Source: Paenibacillus xylanivorans
GTDB lineage: Bacteria > Bacillota > Bacilli > Paenibacillales > Paenibacillaceae
Length of the DNA: 64,000 bases
Assembly: GCF_001280595.1 (NCBI RefSeq)
Contig: NZ_LITU01000061.1
Location: 62,001 to 126,000 of the forward strand
Direction: 5' to 3'
Part shown: positions 8,089 to 17,331 of the stretch, piece by piece
Layout of the letters: every line of letters begins with the position of its first letter
How positions within the stretch are numbered: position 1 is the first letter of the stretch
The notes under the pieces: generated by a model
The model's database searches: none
What the model saw: only the letters and a program-made list of their open reading frames with translations
What the model was told of the DNA's origin: nothing
Position numbers and translations under genes: made by a program

Positions 8089-8463
8089 ATGATGGAAGTT
8101 TTTGCAGAATATCTAGCACGAATTGATAACCTGGGACATCGGGACCGAACGGAAGAAATTCTAGAATGGATTACCAAGAAGTATCCAAATTTAGTAGCCA
8201 AAATAGCGTGGAATCAGCCCATGTTTACCGATCATGGCACATTTATTATCGGTTTTAGCGTAGCGAAACATCATTTGGCTGTGGCGCCCGAAAAGGCTGG
8301 TATTAATCATTTTTCCGACGAAATTGTAAAAGCGGGCTATGATCATACCAAGGAGTTGGTACGTATCCGGTGGGATGGCCCGGTTGATTTCTCATTACTG
8401 GAGAAAATGATTGAATTCAATATTACGGAGAAGGCAGACTGTTCAACCTTTTGGCGGAAATAG
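8089..8463 (+). CDS. fra: Frataxin-like iron chaperone (Fra/YdhG family)
   Basis: A 124-residue protein very close to the B. subtilis frataxin-like protein Fra (YdhG). Recognisable segments are EYLARIDNLGHRDRTEEILEW, AWNQPMFTDHGTFIIGFS and KHHLAVAPEKAG. The family binds iron and delivers it for iron-sulfur cluster and haem assembly in the cytoplasm. The open frame begins earlier at 8059, but TAGGAGA precedes the ATG at 8089, and the aligned family start is MMEVFAEYL. The gene is alone between two terminators. The symbol rests on recalled sequence similarity. Confidence 0.88.
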   Translation: MMEVFAEYLARIDNLGHRDRTEEILEWITKKYPNLVAKIAWNQPMFTDHGTFIIGFSVAKHHLAVAPEKAGINHFSDEIVKAGYDHTKELVRIRWDGPVDFSLLEKMIEFNITEKADCSTFWRK

Positions 8464-8484
8464 GCATGGCGGATACTACATCTG

Positions 8485-8525
8485 AAAAGACCTCGCTTAG
8501 ACATTCAATGATGAGCGGGGTCTTT
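8485..8525. terminator. Bidirectional terminator between fra and the LysR gene
   Basis: AAAGACCTCGCT (8486-8497) pairs with AGCGGGGTCTTT (8514-8525) through one G-U pair. The genes on both sides converge on it. Confidence 0.75.
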
Positions 8526-8532
8526 GCAATGG

Positions 8533-9423
8533 TCATTCATCAATTGGTTGGGACATTGAACCGAAATAATCTATAACAACGCTGCGAAAAGCGATAGCTG
8601 CTTTCGAGATATATCTGTTTTTATGCGACAATAAAGCAATTTCCCGCACAAGGTTCTGATCCTCGATTGGAAGATATACAATGCGTTCCTGTGAGTTTTT
8701 TGCCGTACTTGGTATAAAGGCTAGCCCAATCTCCGCTTCAACAAGTGCGGTTAATCTTGCAGGCTCATCTCCTTCGTAAACATACTTCGGTACATACCCG
8801 ACGGACAGGCATTTGGAGTCCACCAGATCACGAATACCATATCCTTTTTTCACCCCCACAAACCACTCATCCTTAAGCTCTGCTAATGTTATACTGCTTC
8901 GATCCGCATATCGATGACCAAGAGGCACAGCTACGACAATAGGGTCCTGGAACAGCATCTGACATTCGATAACATCACCTTGAATTGGAGGGGAGGACAG
9001 GCAAAAATCGATTTCGCCTCGATGAAGAAGCGTGGACATGTCTTCCAAAGTAACCATTTGTACATGAAACTGAACATTCGGCTTATTTTTTCGGAATTCC
9101 CGCAAGATCCCTGGTAATGTGCTGGCAGTAGTGACCGCCAACTGAAGTGTGCCGTGATCCGGGTTGGAGAGATCCGCAATTTCCTGTTTTCCCTGTTCCA
9201 ATTCGAATAGGGCTTTTTCGGTCCGTCGAAGGAATGTTCTTCCGAATTCGTTTAAACGCAGCTTTCTGCCCAATCGATCAAATAACGGTGCACCCAAGTC
9301 ATCTTCCAATCGTTGTATCGTTTTACTCAATGAAGATTGAGTGACATGCAACTTACCCGCTGCCTCCGTAACATGTTCACACCGGGCTAACGTCAGAAAA
9401 TAGCGTAGCTGAAGAAGCTCCAT
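8533..9423 (-). CDS. LysR-family transcriptional regulator
   Basis: A 296-residue LysR regulator. Residues 1-60 are the winged helix-turn-helix (MELLQLRYFLTLARCEHVTEAAGKLHVTQSSLSKTIQRLE), and residues ~90-290 form the periplasmic-binding-like effector domain. It is transcribed away from the MFS transporter gene that starts 111 bases on the other side, the usual geometry for a LysR regulator controlling its neighbour in response to a small ligand. The ribosome site before the ATG is weak. The effector is unknown. Confidence 0.92.
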   Translation of the reverse strand: MELLQLRYFLTLARCEHVTEAAGKLHVTQSSLSKTIQRLEDDLGAPLFDRLGRKLRLNEFGRTFLRRTEKALFELEQGKQEIADLSNPDHGTLQLAVTTASTLPGILREFRKNKPNVQFHVQMVTLEDMSTLLHRGEIDFCLSSPPIQGDVIECQMLFQDPIVVAVPLGHRYADRSSITLAELKDEWFVGVKKGYGIRDLVDSKCLSVGYVPKYVYEGDEPARLTALVEAEIGLAFIPSTAKNSQERIVYLPIEDQNLVREIALLSHKNRYISKAAIAFRSVVIDYFGSMSQPIDE

Positions 9424-9534
9424 TTCGCACCACTCTCTTATTCCTTTTAGTTCATCAAATCATAACATAAAATGCGTTGGAATAAATAAAGGAATTCCAT
9501 TAAGATGACAACAAAAGAAGGAGGTGCATACATA

Positions 9535-10923
9535 ATGAACGTTCGAAATATATGGTTAATGATAGCTGTCGGCTTGGGAATCATGTTGAATCCGTTAAAT
9601 TCCTCCATGATATCTATAGCGATTGCAAGACTGCAACAGGTATATCTACTTGATGTTACGGCAGTTTCGTGGATCATTTTCTCCTTTTACATTGCCAGTG
9701 CTGTGGCTCAACCCGTCATGGGCAAGTGCAGTGATCTGTTCGGCCGCAGAAAGATATTCCTTACTGGTCTTGTTGTTGTGTTCGTTTCCTCCATGTTAGC
9801 TCCGTTATCCCCAAGTTTTTCGTGGCTCATCGTGTTCCGAATCATTCAATCTGTTGGTACAAGCATGATGGTAGCCGTTGGGATGGCGATTGTAAAAATC
9901 CATGTTACTGAGAAACAGGCAGCTGCCTTGTCAGTCCTCGCAATGTTCCTTTCCGGTGCAGCAGCGGTAGGCCCTTTTATTGGTGGTGTATTGATTCATT
10001 GGTGGGACTGGCCAAGCATATTCCTTGTAAATATTCCATTTGTAATCGCGAGCTTTATCTTCGCCTGGAAAACGATTCCCAAAGAGGGGGCACTCAAATC
10101 CAACCATGGTGACATGTCCATTAGGAAATGGTTCCTGCTGATTGATGCGCCAGGCATACTTTTGTTCACAATCGCTTTGGTAACTCTGCTAATGAGCTTG
10201 CTTTCAGTTAATTCAACCGGACATCTTTCAACATGGCACCTTATGGCAGGGGGAGTCGGTTTGATTGCATTAGTGACTTTTATACGGCATGAATTGAAAA
10301 CGCCGTCCCCCTTTATTCCGCTGCGGGTATTTGCCAAACATCCCGAGATGACATGGGTAAATGTACAATTTATGCTGGTTAACACTCTGTTTTATGCTCT
10401 GTTTTTTGGTATACCGTCTTATTTGCAGCAGGTTCGCCATCTCAACGAAGTTCATACAGGAATAATCATGCTCACCCTCGGTTTATGTTCACTCATCAGT
10501 TCTCCTCTAGCAGGACGCTGGATTGACAGATCAGGGACACGACCAGCCTTGATCGTTTCTGCCGTGTTAATGACGCTCGGATCCATCATGATTGTGGTGT
10601 TGGATAAAGCTTCGCCGGTTGTGAATATAATCTTGCCCCTGGCTGTATTCGGTATAAGTAACGGGTTGAACAGTGTCGGTATGCAAGCGGCATTGTTTAA
10701 GAGCACACCCGAAGAAATGATCGGTGTCGCATCGGGTATTTTTAATACATCGAGATATCTGGGTACTATTCTGTCGTCATTGTTGATTGGTATTGTCATG
10801 GGAGATACTTTCAGTTTTAGGGGATTCCAAACGCTCGGGATCATCCTGACGGTATTAGCTGCATCTTTAATCATGATGACCTTACGACGTCAGAGAATAG
10901 ACAAGGGAACCGAATGCTTATAA
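9535..10923 (+). CDS. MFS drug/solute exporter (DHA2-like)
   Basis: A membrane transporter of 462 residues with about 14 predicted membrane segments. It has the MFS motif A after helix 2 (GKCSDLFGRRKIFLTG) and an N-terminus (ISIAIARLQ) and central region like the DHA2 drug:proton antiporters. A longer frame starts at 9505, but AAGGAGGTG lies just before the ATG at 9535. The divergent LysR gene is probably its regulator. The substrate cannot be told from sequence; export of a toxic compound is the family norm. Confidence 0.88.
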   Translation: MNVRNIWLMIAVGLGIMLNPLNSSMISIAIARLQQVYLLDVTAVSWIIFSFYIASAVAQPVMGKCSDLFGRRKIFLTGLVVVFVSSMLAPLSPSFSWLIVFRIIQSVGTSMMVAVGMAIVKIHVTEKQAAALSVLAMFLSGAAAVGPFIGGVLIHWWDWPSIFLVNIPFVIASFIFAWKTIPKEGALKSNHGDMSIRKWFLLIDAPGILLFTIALVTLLMSLLSVNSTGHLSTWHLMAGGVGLIALVTFIRHELKTPSPFIPLRVFAKHPEMTWVNVQFMLVNTLFYALFFGIPSYLQQVRHLNEVHTGIIMLTLGLCSLISSPLAGRWIDRSGTRPALIVSAVLMTLGSIMIVVLDKASPVVNIILPLAVFGISNGLNSVGMQAALFKSTPEEMIGVASGIFNTSRYLGTILSSLLIGIVMGDTFSFRGFQTLGIILTVLAASLIMMTLRRQRIDKGTECL

Positions 10924-10950
10924 GAACAGTGGTTCGGCTGATACAAAGAA

Positions 10951-11706
10951 TTACTTAGCCATATATTGCTTTCGAAACTGAAGCGGAGACAATCCGATAT
11001 ACTGTTTGAAACAGGATGAGAAGTATGGAGCATAACGAAAACCCACTTCTTCAGCGATACCGATCTGCCAGTCTGTAGTTACCAGAAGCCGCTTCCCACG
11101 TTCTAAACGAAGTTCATATAAATATTCAATTGGCGTTTTACCATACTTCATTTTCATGCAACGGATAACATAATTGGGATGAAAATGGAGAGCTGCCGCC
11201 AAGGTTTCATTGGTGACCTTTGTCTTGTAATTCTGTTGAATGTAATTGGATGCTTGTACTACTAATCGAGTCTGCACGGAGTCCATAACTCGCAAGCTGC
11301 CTTCTTCCAACATGGAAAGCAATTCACCGAGCAAGCGTTGCTCCTGCCAGAAGGAGTTGTCGATTTGCAATGCCAACAATTGCTCCAGTAGGTTGAAAGC
11401 CGCTTGTGGGTCAGCTAATTTTGAATGTTTAGGAAGACTTAACGTATATGAGTTACCAAACGGTCGGGAAGATTCCTGTACCTCTGGTTCATGGATAGCA
11501 GAGGTTGGCAAGTTTTCGTATCTTGCAGCATGCTCGAAGTGCAGCCAGTAAAATACAGTATTCTGTGTACACGGCCCGACCGAAAAGTGTTCTCCTTCTG
11601 GCAACAAGAGCAGTGTTTCTCCTTTTTTCAAAGTCCATTGCTGATCATTCTCTCCGATATATAACTGTCCATTAACCACAAGTAATAAATCATATTGGTG
11701 GCTGCA
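10951..11706 (-). pseudogene. AraC-family regulator, 5'-truncated
   Basis: The C-terminal ~100 residues are a complete AraC double helix-turn-helix (NETLAAALHFHPNYVIRCMK and IGIAEEVGFRYAPYFSSCFKQYIG). Before it is the end of a cupin sensor domain (YDLLLVVNGQLYIGENDQQW). The frame is open only to 11706, where an in-frame TAA appears, and no start with a ribosome site exists; the first ~20 residues and promoter of a normal family member are missing. The break coincides with the GH127 fragment on the opposite strand, so a deletion removed both 5' ends. A GTG at 11679 could still start a 242-residue product, but function is doubtful. Confidence 0.75.
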
Positions 11707-11873
11707 TTACTATAGAAGTTGATGGGCTACTTGTGGATGAATCTGCGTGGTTGGAGAATCAACCATACCAGTCGTTACACAAAAACTTAAAACCTGTACA
11801 ACTCAAAGCAATCCCTTATTATTTATGGGGTAATCGACAAACGGGAGAAATGAATGTTTGGCTTCGTACCTGA
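11706..11873 (+). pseudogene. GH127 beta-L-arabinofuranosidase, last ~55 codons only
   Basis: Reading the plus strand from 11706 gives ITIEVDGLLVDESAW and, near the end, VQLKAIPYYLWGNRQTGEMN followed by VWLRT and a TGA stop. KAIPYYxWxNRxxGEMxVW is the characteristic C-terminus of GH127 (DUF1680) enzymes, which release L-arabinofuranose from plant oligosaccharides. The rest of the ~650-residue enzyme is absent, and upstream sequence is the truncated AraC gene on the other strand. It is therefore a deletion remnant, probably of a former AraC/GH127 divergent pair. Confidence 0.75.
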
Positions 11874-11936
11874 TTTTTGAAACTTGCTTGTAACACTATT
11901 AATTGAGAATCAGAGGAGAAGATCATAATGGTTAGA

Positions 11937-11960
11937 AGTCGCCTGCATGGCGGCTTTTTT
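11937..11960 (+). terminator. Terminator downstream of the GH127 remnant
   Basis: AGTCGCC and GGCGGCT form a stem with one G-T pair and a 5-base loop, followed by T6. A GAGGAG site and a 20-codon open frame (start 11929) overlap it; I take that as chance. Confidence 0.7.
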
Positions 11961-12080
11961 ATTTCAGAATTTAAAAACATCGGATAATCGTTCTCATTTA
12001 ATACAAACAGCCACTTTTTTTAAACGAAATTTAAGATACGCATTAAACCAGTGTAAGGTTGGTCTTCTATACTTACATTT

Positions 12081-14318
12081 ATGTTTCAAAAATCATTCGA
12101 GGGAGAGATTTATATCAATCATTCACGTTCATTAACATCAAATCTAATGAGAATAACAGCAGTCAGCACACTCGCTCTGGTTCTGACAGCATGCCCATTA
12201 ATAAGTACGGGTAGTGCTGCTGCTCAAGCATCTCCTGTATCTACTATTTCACAAGCCACAGAGGACGTTAAGGCTCAGGCGCCTATTCAATACCGAATTC
12301 AAGCCCGGTTGGACGAGAAGAAGATGACGATTCAGGGGAATGAATCCATTACTTACCGAAATACAAGCAAAGATACATTGAAGCAGTTGGTATTTCATAC
12401 TTATGCTGATGCGAACCTTTCGAAATCAACCCAGACGACCATGTTTAAGCGCTCAAATGAAGAAATCAGCAAAAATAATCCTGATAAGAAGCCGGAAGAC
12501 TTTCTTGGAGGCATTGATATTGAGAAGGTGACGACCGGCGGACAAGCCCTTGATTTTAGTAATAAAAACCAAGCTATGACGGTGAAACTGGAGAAGCCTA
12601 TCCAGCCCGGAGAATCCGTTACGGTTCAAGTCCATTTCAATCTGAAGATTCCCTATGGCTCACAGCGCTTGTCGTATTACAAAGATATTATCAATGGTGC
12701 TCATTGGTTTCCTGTAATGTCAGTCTATGATGAGGCCAAGCATGAATGGGACACCAAACCATATAGTCAAACGTTTGAAACGGATTATTATACTTCCGCG
12801 GATTATGAAGTTCAGTTCAATGTTCCCGATCAATATCAGGTAATGATGCCTGGAACGATAACAACACAAGATGATGTGGAGAATGGACGCAAAGTAGTAT
12901 CCACCGTGGCCCGGAATACAAGGGAGTTTGTTTTCTTTGCCAGCCCAAACTTCAAAGTGGACAGTGTAACCCGTAATGGCCTTACAGTAGAGTATTATTA
13001 TTTTGATAACCAACCAGGTAAGAAAAAGATCGTTGATGGGTATATTGATCAAGCATTCAAAGCCATTGATTTTTTCAGCGACAAATACGGTAAATACCCT
13101 TATCCTGAATTCCGAATTGTTGAATCGTATGTGGAAGGTGTGGCTATCGAGTATTCAAGGGTCATTCAAATGGGACAAATCGGAATAAACGCGGCTCCTG
13201 AACAGGACACGGTATTTGTCCACGAAATTGCACATCAGTGGTTCCATGCGTTAATCGGAAATGATTCGGAGACGGAGTCTTTCCTGGATGAAGGCTTTGC
13301 GGATTTTTCCAAAGTTTATTTTGCTGAGAAGCAGGGGGATAAGCTGAATGGTTTTAAATCCATCCAATTTGACGATTCCACGGTGGATAAGGCCATTGCT
13401 TCAACCAATGATGAAGTGGGAGATTGGGCAAGCCCCGTTTATTACGATAAAGGTCGCCAAGCGATATACCAATTGTACCGCTCCGTCGGGGAAGAGAAAT
13501 TTGATGCATTTATGAAAGTATATTTTAAACGTTATGTGTACCAAAACGCTACGATTGACGGACTTCTCCAAACCATAGAAGAAGAACTGGGGAAAGAAGC
13601 GCGAAATGATATGAAGGCGGCTTTATATGAGCCCAATTTCGTGCTGAAGCCTGAATATCAAATGTCTAACGAGGAGAAAACCGCATATCTGCATGATCAA
13701 TTTCAATTGCTGTATGAATCAGCGTTAACTCAGGTTCCGAATTTGCCTTTTGAAACGATGAGCCGTGTGATGGATAAAGCCCTCCAAGGTGAACCATTAG
13801 CCATTGTGCTTGGTGATCAGGTGAGCAAATCAGCGAACAAACAACAGGAAGCTATGGTTAACCAACTGACAACTCTTCTGGATTTAAGTGGAGTGAAGTA
13901 TGACGTGATCCGGGACCGTCAGGTATTGAAGCAAAAAATGAAAAAGGAGCTGGCCACCAGCAATCTGATTGTGATTGGTAATGCCAAATCAAATGGTCTT
14001 GTACAAGCTTTGAAATCCAGCATCATGGACCGTGCTACCCATATCGGCTTTCAATGGAAGACGATCATGAATCAACCTTCTGCAGCTGGAGCGTATATTA
14101 TCAAACATCCTTATAATCAAAATCGCTTAATGCTGCACTATTTCTGGAATGAAGATCATCTGAGCGGTGGGAGTCTTGAATCGTTCATGATGAAAATGCA
14201 GGAATCCATTGGGTTCACCAATGCTTATTATCAGTACTATGTGCTGGACAAAACCGGCAAGGTGACACTGGATAAAAAAGTGGAAAATCCCCTATCGAAA
14301 TTTTTCGCAGAGGAATAA
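12081..14318 (+). CDS. M1-family metallopeptidase lipoprotein with extra C-terminal domain
   Basis: A large surface peptidase. A hydrophobic segment ending L-T-A-C (near residue 37) is a lipoprotein signal. Zinc ligands are H381, H385 and E404 (HEIAHQW, then FLDEGFADF), the HEXXH-18-E arrangement of M1 gluzincins, with the exopeptidase motif upstream relaxed to EGVAIEYSR. Residues ~560-745 form an additional domain (LAIVLGDQVSK, NLIVIGNAKSNGL, GAYIIKHPYNQNRLML) that is not part of the peptidase. The start is uncertain: ATG 12081 and ATG 12147 both lack a ribosome site, while a good GAGGGAGAG lies inside the frame at 12099-12107. The gene is alone and ends at a terminator. Confidence 0.85.
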   Translation: MFQKSFEGEIYINHSRSLTSNLMRITAVSTLALVLTACPLISTGSAAAQASPVSTISQATEDVKAQAPIQYRIQARLDEKKMTIQGNESITYRNTSKDTLKQLVFHTYADANLSKSTQTTMFKRSNEEISKNNPDKKPEDFLGGIDIEKVTTGGQALDFSNKNQAMTVKLEKPIQPGESVTVQVHFNLKIPYGSQRLSYYKDIINGAHWFPVMSVYDEAKHEWDTKPYSQTFETDYYTSADYEVQFNVPDQYQVMMPGTITTQDDVENGRKVVSTVARNTREFVFFASPNFKVDSVTRNGLTVEYYYFDNQPGKKKIVDGYIDQAFKAIDFFSDKYGKYPYPEFRIVESYVEGVAIEYSRVIQMGQIGINAAPEQDTVFVHEIAHQWFHALIGNDSETESFLDEGFADFSKVYFAEKQGDKLNGFKSIQFDDSTVDKAIASTNDEVGDWASPVYYDKGRQAIYQLYRSVGEEKFDAFMKVYFKRYVYQNATIDGLLQTIEEELGKEARNDMKAALYEPNFVLKPEYQMSNEEKTAYLHDQFQLLYESALTQVPNLPFETMSRVMDKALQGEPLAIVLGDQVSKSANKQQEAMVNQLTTLLDLSGVKYDVIRDRQVLKQKMKKELATSNLIVIGNAKSNGLVQALKSSIMDRATHIGFQWKTIMNQPSAAGAYIIKHPYNQNRLMLHYFWNEDHLSGGSLESFMMKMQESIGFTNAYYQYYVLDKTGKVTLDKKVENPLSKFFAEE

Positions 14319-14398
14319 ACGGAAGTGTTCATTCTTATAAAGAATGTCTAATTCTCTTGGGAATTGCCCACCGAAAGATAATGATATAGTTTGTTTAG

Positions 14399-14424
14399 AG
14401 TCGCCATTTAGGCGACTTTTTTTA
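14399..14424 (+). terminator. Terminator after the M1 peptidase gene
   Basis: AGTCGCC (14399-14405) pairs perfectly with GGCGACT (14411-14417), followed by T7. Confidence 0.9.
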
Positions 14425-14663
14425 TTTAAGTTCAATTTAGGTTTTTAAAAGCTGTTCTGAAGGGTAAATATAACGTGGATCTTTAAATGGATGTAAAATA
14501 AAACGTTGCGGAGGAACATGAAGAATGTGAGGGAAAGCATTGATTGTTAATATCCTGCAAATAATAACAATATAATGTGTGAAGACACCTGAAAATGTAC
14601 GAGAGTAACATCAATGACAAGAAAATGATCAGAATTCGGAGAACACCGAGATGAGGAGGACAT
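14425..14663 (+). other. Leader region of the amino acid ABC operon, with possible 10-codon peptide
   Basis: No full gene is seen. A GCGGAGGAAC site is followed by ATG at 14518 and a 10-codon frame (MKNVRESIDC) ending at TAA 14548-14550. It could be an upstream leader peptide of the transporter operon that starts at 14664, but conservation is untested. Confidence 0.35.
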
Positions 14664-16109
14664 ATGAAAACAACCAAGGTCTCATTTTTTGTACTTACAC
14701 TGGTTTTACTCCTAGTGACGGGGTTATCCGGATGGGCGGGGGATGCCAATGCAAACTCCAATTCAGGTAAAACCTATGTGATCGGCACGGACATTACATT
14801 TGCACCGTTTGAATATCAAGATGAAAATGGGGATTTTGTAGGCATCGATATGGATTTGCTGGATGCGATCGCCAAAGACCAGAACTTCAATTATCAAATC
14901 AAAGCCCTGGGATTTAATGCTGCAGTGCAAGCTCTGGAGTCCAATCAGGTGGATGGCGTCATTGCCGGAATGAGTATTACAGATGAACGAAAACAAAAGT
15001 TTGACTTCTCAGAGCCTTATTATCAATCAGGCGTAGTGATGGGGATTAGTGCCAATAATGATACTGTAAAAAGCTACGAAGATCTTCGCGGTAAAAAGGT
15101 CGCTGTGAAAACGGGCACAGAAGGATACAGCTTTGCTGAATCCATCGCTTCAAAATATGGCTTTACCATCGTTCCGTTTGATGATTCATCGCAAATGTAT
15201 GATGATGTGAAAACCGGTAATTCGGTTGCATGTTTTGAAGATGAACCTGTTTTAAGATTTGGGGTGAACCAAAATAACGGTTTGAAAATCGTTACCGATA
15301 GAGAAGATGGGGCTTCCTACGGATTTGCGGTAAGTAAGGGTAAGAATCAGGAACTACTTAAGATGTTTAACGAGGGTTTAACGAATATTAAGGTAAGCGG
15401 CGAGTATGAACGTATTAAAGAGAAGTACCTTGGTGAAAATGCCCTAGTGGCAACCCAGAGTCGTTGGGAATTGATTCAGAAATCGCTTCCTTCGCTGTTC
15501 AAAGGTTTGGGAAACACACTCTTATATACGATTGTATCTCTGTTTTTTGCCTTTATCATCGGCTTGATATTTGGCTTTATGAAAGTGGGACAAAATAGGT
15601 TTCTTCGTGGTGTTGCGACCGTATTTGTGGATATTTTCCGCGGGATACCTTTGATTGTCCTGGCCTTCTTTATCTATTTCGGGATTCCGCAGGCTATGGG
15701 CTTTACCATGCCACTGTTCCTGGCCGCCATTCTGACACTGAGTCTTAACGCAGGTGCATATGTAACCGAAATTATTCGTGGCGGGATTCAATCGATTGAC
15801 CGTGGACAGATGGAAGCCGCCCGTTCATTGGGTCTTCCTTATCGTAAAGCTATGATGAAGATCGTAATTCCTCAGGCCATACGGGTTATGATCCCTTCAT
15901 TTATTAATCAGATGGTCATTACACTGAAAGATACGTCGATCTTATCCGTCATTGGGCTTGTGGAGTTGACGCAATCCGGTAAGATTGTCATCGCAAGGAC
16001 GTTCGCCTCTTTTGACATTTGGTTAGTTGTTGCGATTATGTACCTGATTGTTATCATCACATTGACTAAAATCGCTGATTATCTGGAGGTGAAGGTTCGT
16101 CGTGGGTAA
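14664..16109 (+). CDS. Polar amino acid ABC transporter, binding protein fused to permease (GlnH-GlnP type)
   Basis: A 481-residue fusion. A signal peptide (cleavage near residue 30) precedes a family 3 solute-binding domain ([21 protein letters not shown], residues ~35-260) that captures a polar amino acid, typically glutamine. From about residue 279 there are membrane segments of a His/Glu/Gln-type permease, with the ATPase-docking EAA loop near residue 382 ([20 protein letters not shown]). Fusions of this type are common in Firmicutes glutamine uptake systems. GAGGAGG lies just before the ATG. The ATPase gene overlaps its last eight bases, so both make one importer in the membrane. Confidence 0.93.
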   Translation: MKTTKVSFFVLTLVLLLVTGLSGWAGDANANSNSGKTYVIGTDITFAPFEYQDENGDFVGIDMDLLDAIAKDQNFNYQIKALGFNAAVQALESNQVDGVIAGMSITDERKQKFDFSEPYYQSGVVMGISANNDTVKSYEDLRGKKVAVKTGTEGYSFAESIASKYGFTIVPFDDSSQMYDDVKTGNSVACFEDEPVLRFGVNQNNGLKIVTDREDGASYGFAVSKGKNQELLKMFNEGLTNIKVSGEYERIKEKYLGENALVATQSRWELIQKSLPSLFKGLGNTLLYTIVSLFFAFIIGLIFGFMKVGQNRFLRGVATVFVDIFRGIPLIVLAFFIYFGIPQAMGFTMPLFLAAILTLSLNAGAYVTEIIRGGIQSIDRGQMEAARSLGLPYRKAMMKIVIPQAIRVMIPSFINQMVITLKDTSILSVIGLVELTQSGKIVIARTFASFDIWLVVAIMYLIVIITLTKIADYLEVKVRRG

Positions 16110-16830
16110 AATTATGGTTGAAGGATTAAAGAAAAGCTTCGGTTCGAATCAGGTTCTAAAGGGAATTGATATGTCCGTCCTCGAAGGTGAGGTTGTCTGT
16201 GTCATCGGACCTTCAGGTTCGGGTAAAAGTACGTTTTTGCGTTGCATTAACCAATTAGATGAGATTACGGCTGGACGGGTTATTGTGGATGATCGGGATC
16301 TAAATGATCCCAAAACGAACATTAACAAAGCACGCGAGAATATTGGCATGGTGTTTCAGCATTTTAACCTATTTCCCCATTTCAGCGTGCTTAAAAATAT
16401 CATGTTTGCACCCAGAGAACTGGGGATATTAAATGAAAAAGAAGCCCGCGATACCGCACTTCGTTTACTTGATCGTGTTGGTTTGTCGGATAAAGCAGAC
16501 AGCTATCCAAATCAACTATCAGGCGGACAGAAACAACGTGTAGCTATCGCACGGGCGCTTGCCATGAACCCGGATGTTATGTTATTCGACGAACCAACTT
16601 CGGCGCTGGACCCCGAAATGGTAGGCGAAGTACTCGGTGTAATGAAAGACCTTGCGAGCGAAGGCATGACGATGATGATTGTTACCCATGAGATGGGGTT
16701 CGCCCGTGAAGTTGCGGATCGGGTTATCTTCATGGATGGTGGATTTATCGTAGAACAAGGGACTCCCGAAGAGATATTTGGAAATCCGAAGAATGAGCGC
16801 ACGATCAGCTTCCTGGAAAAAGTACTCTAA
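16102..16830 (+). CDS. Amino acid ABC transporter ATP-binding protein (GlnQ type)
   Basis: A 242-residue ATPase that drives the fused binding-protein/permease upstream. It has Walker [10 protein letters not shown] (residues 36-44), Q loop [13 protein letters not shown] signature LSGGQ (139-143), Walker B with D163/E164 ([11 protein letters not shown]) and switch His in [14 protein letters not shown], the pattern of the polar-amino-acid ATPase subfamily. It starts at GTG 16102, overlapping the permease stop, with GGAGGTGA 10 bases upstream, so it is translationally coupled. A long hairpin follows the stop. Confidence 0.95.
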   Translation: MGKIMVEGLKKSFGSNQVLKGIDMSVLEGEVVCVIGPSGSGKSTFLRCINQLDEITAGRVIVDDRDLNDPKTNINKARENIGMVFQHFNLFPHFSVLKNIMFAPRELGILNEKEARDTALRLLDRVGLSDKADSYPNQLSGGQKQRVAIARALAMNPDVMLFDEPTSALDPEMVGEVLGVMKDLASEGMTMMIVTHEMGFAREVADRVIFMDGGFIVEQGTPEEIFGNPKNERTISFLEKVL

Positions 16831-16842
16831 AGCTCCAATTTA

Positions 16843-16876
16843 AACCCCCTCAAGAGCAAGTTCTTGAGGGGGGTTG
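16843..16876 (+). terminator. Terminator after glnQ-like gene
   Basis: AACCCCCTCAAGA pairs with TCTTGAGGGGGGTT around a short loop. The T run after it is weak. Confidence 0.7.
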
Positions 16877-16893
16877 GTCTGAATTTAGTTTGA

Positions 16894-17232
16894 ATTGGTC
16901 GCGTTTCTTGTGTTCTTTTTTTTACAAAGACGAAAATCGGTCCAGCAAATTTTGTCGGTATTTTCTATTACACCATCTTAAGTTTATCGAGTCACTCCTG
17001 GCAGCTTATTGCGGCTCAGCTCCTGCAGGCAATATATGTAGCCATTGTGATGGGGAACGGACTAAGCTATTTCACGGATGTGTTGCCTCATTCACCGGGA
17101 CTGTCCACGACCCTCTATTACAATGGCTCCATTATGGGTCGTCTTGTGGGAAATATGGGTGGTGGTATTCTTGCTCAGATCATATTTCTCCTTATTGATC
17201 CTATGGGCGACAAGGGTTCATTCAAAAGTTAA
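16894..17232 (+). pseudogene. MFS sugar-efflux-type transporter, internal/C-terminal remnant
   Basis: Frame 1 is open after a TGA at 16891 and reads KIGPANFVGIFYYTILSLS, then AAQLLQAIYVAIVMGNGLSYF, TDVLPHSPGLSTTLYYNGS and MGRLVGNMGGGILAQ. This resembles the seventh to eleventh helix region of SetA/SotB-like sugar efflux MFS proteins. The N-terminal half is absent, no start exists, and the frame runs into LIDPMGDKGSFKS and stops without the last helix. It is a gene fragment. Confidence 0.6.
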
Positions 17233-17331
17233 ACCAGCAGCAGGGCATTCCCTGTAGTTGGTAGTTCTTAATCCGCCATTTCCATTCTCATAAGAAAGAG
17301 GCAGGCAGGTATTCACCCAGGTGAATCTTGT

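Noticed and set aside
11929..11991. 20-codon frame with a GAGGAG site after the GH127 remnant
   Set aside because: It runs through a terminator hairpin and shows no protein-like character.
16890..17198. 102-codon open frame with several Cys
   Set aside because: The neighbouring frame over the same bases gives a coherent MFS sequence, so this is a shadow of a pseudogene.
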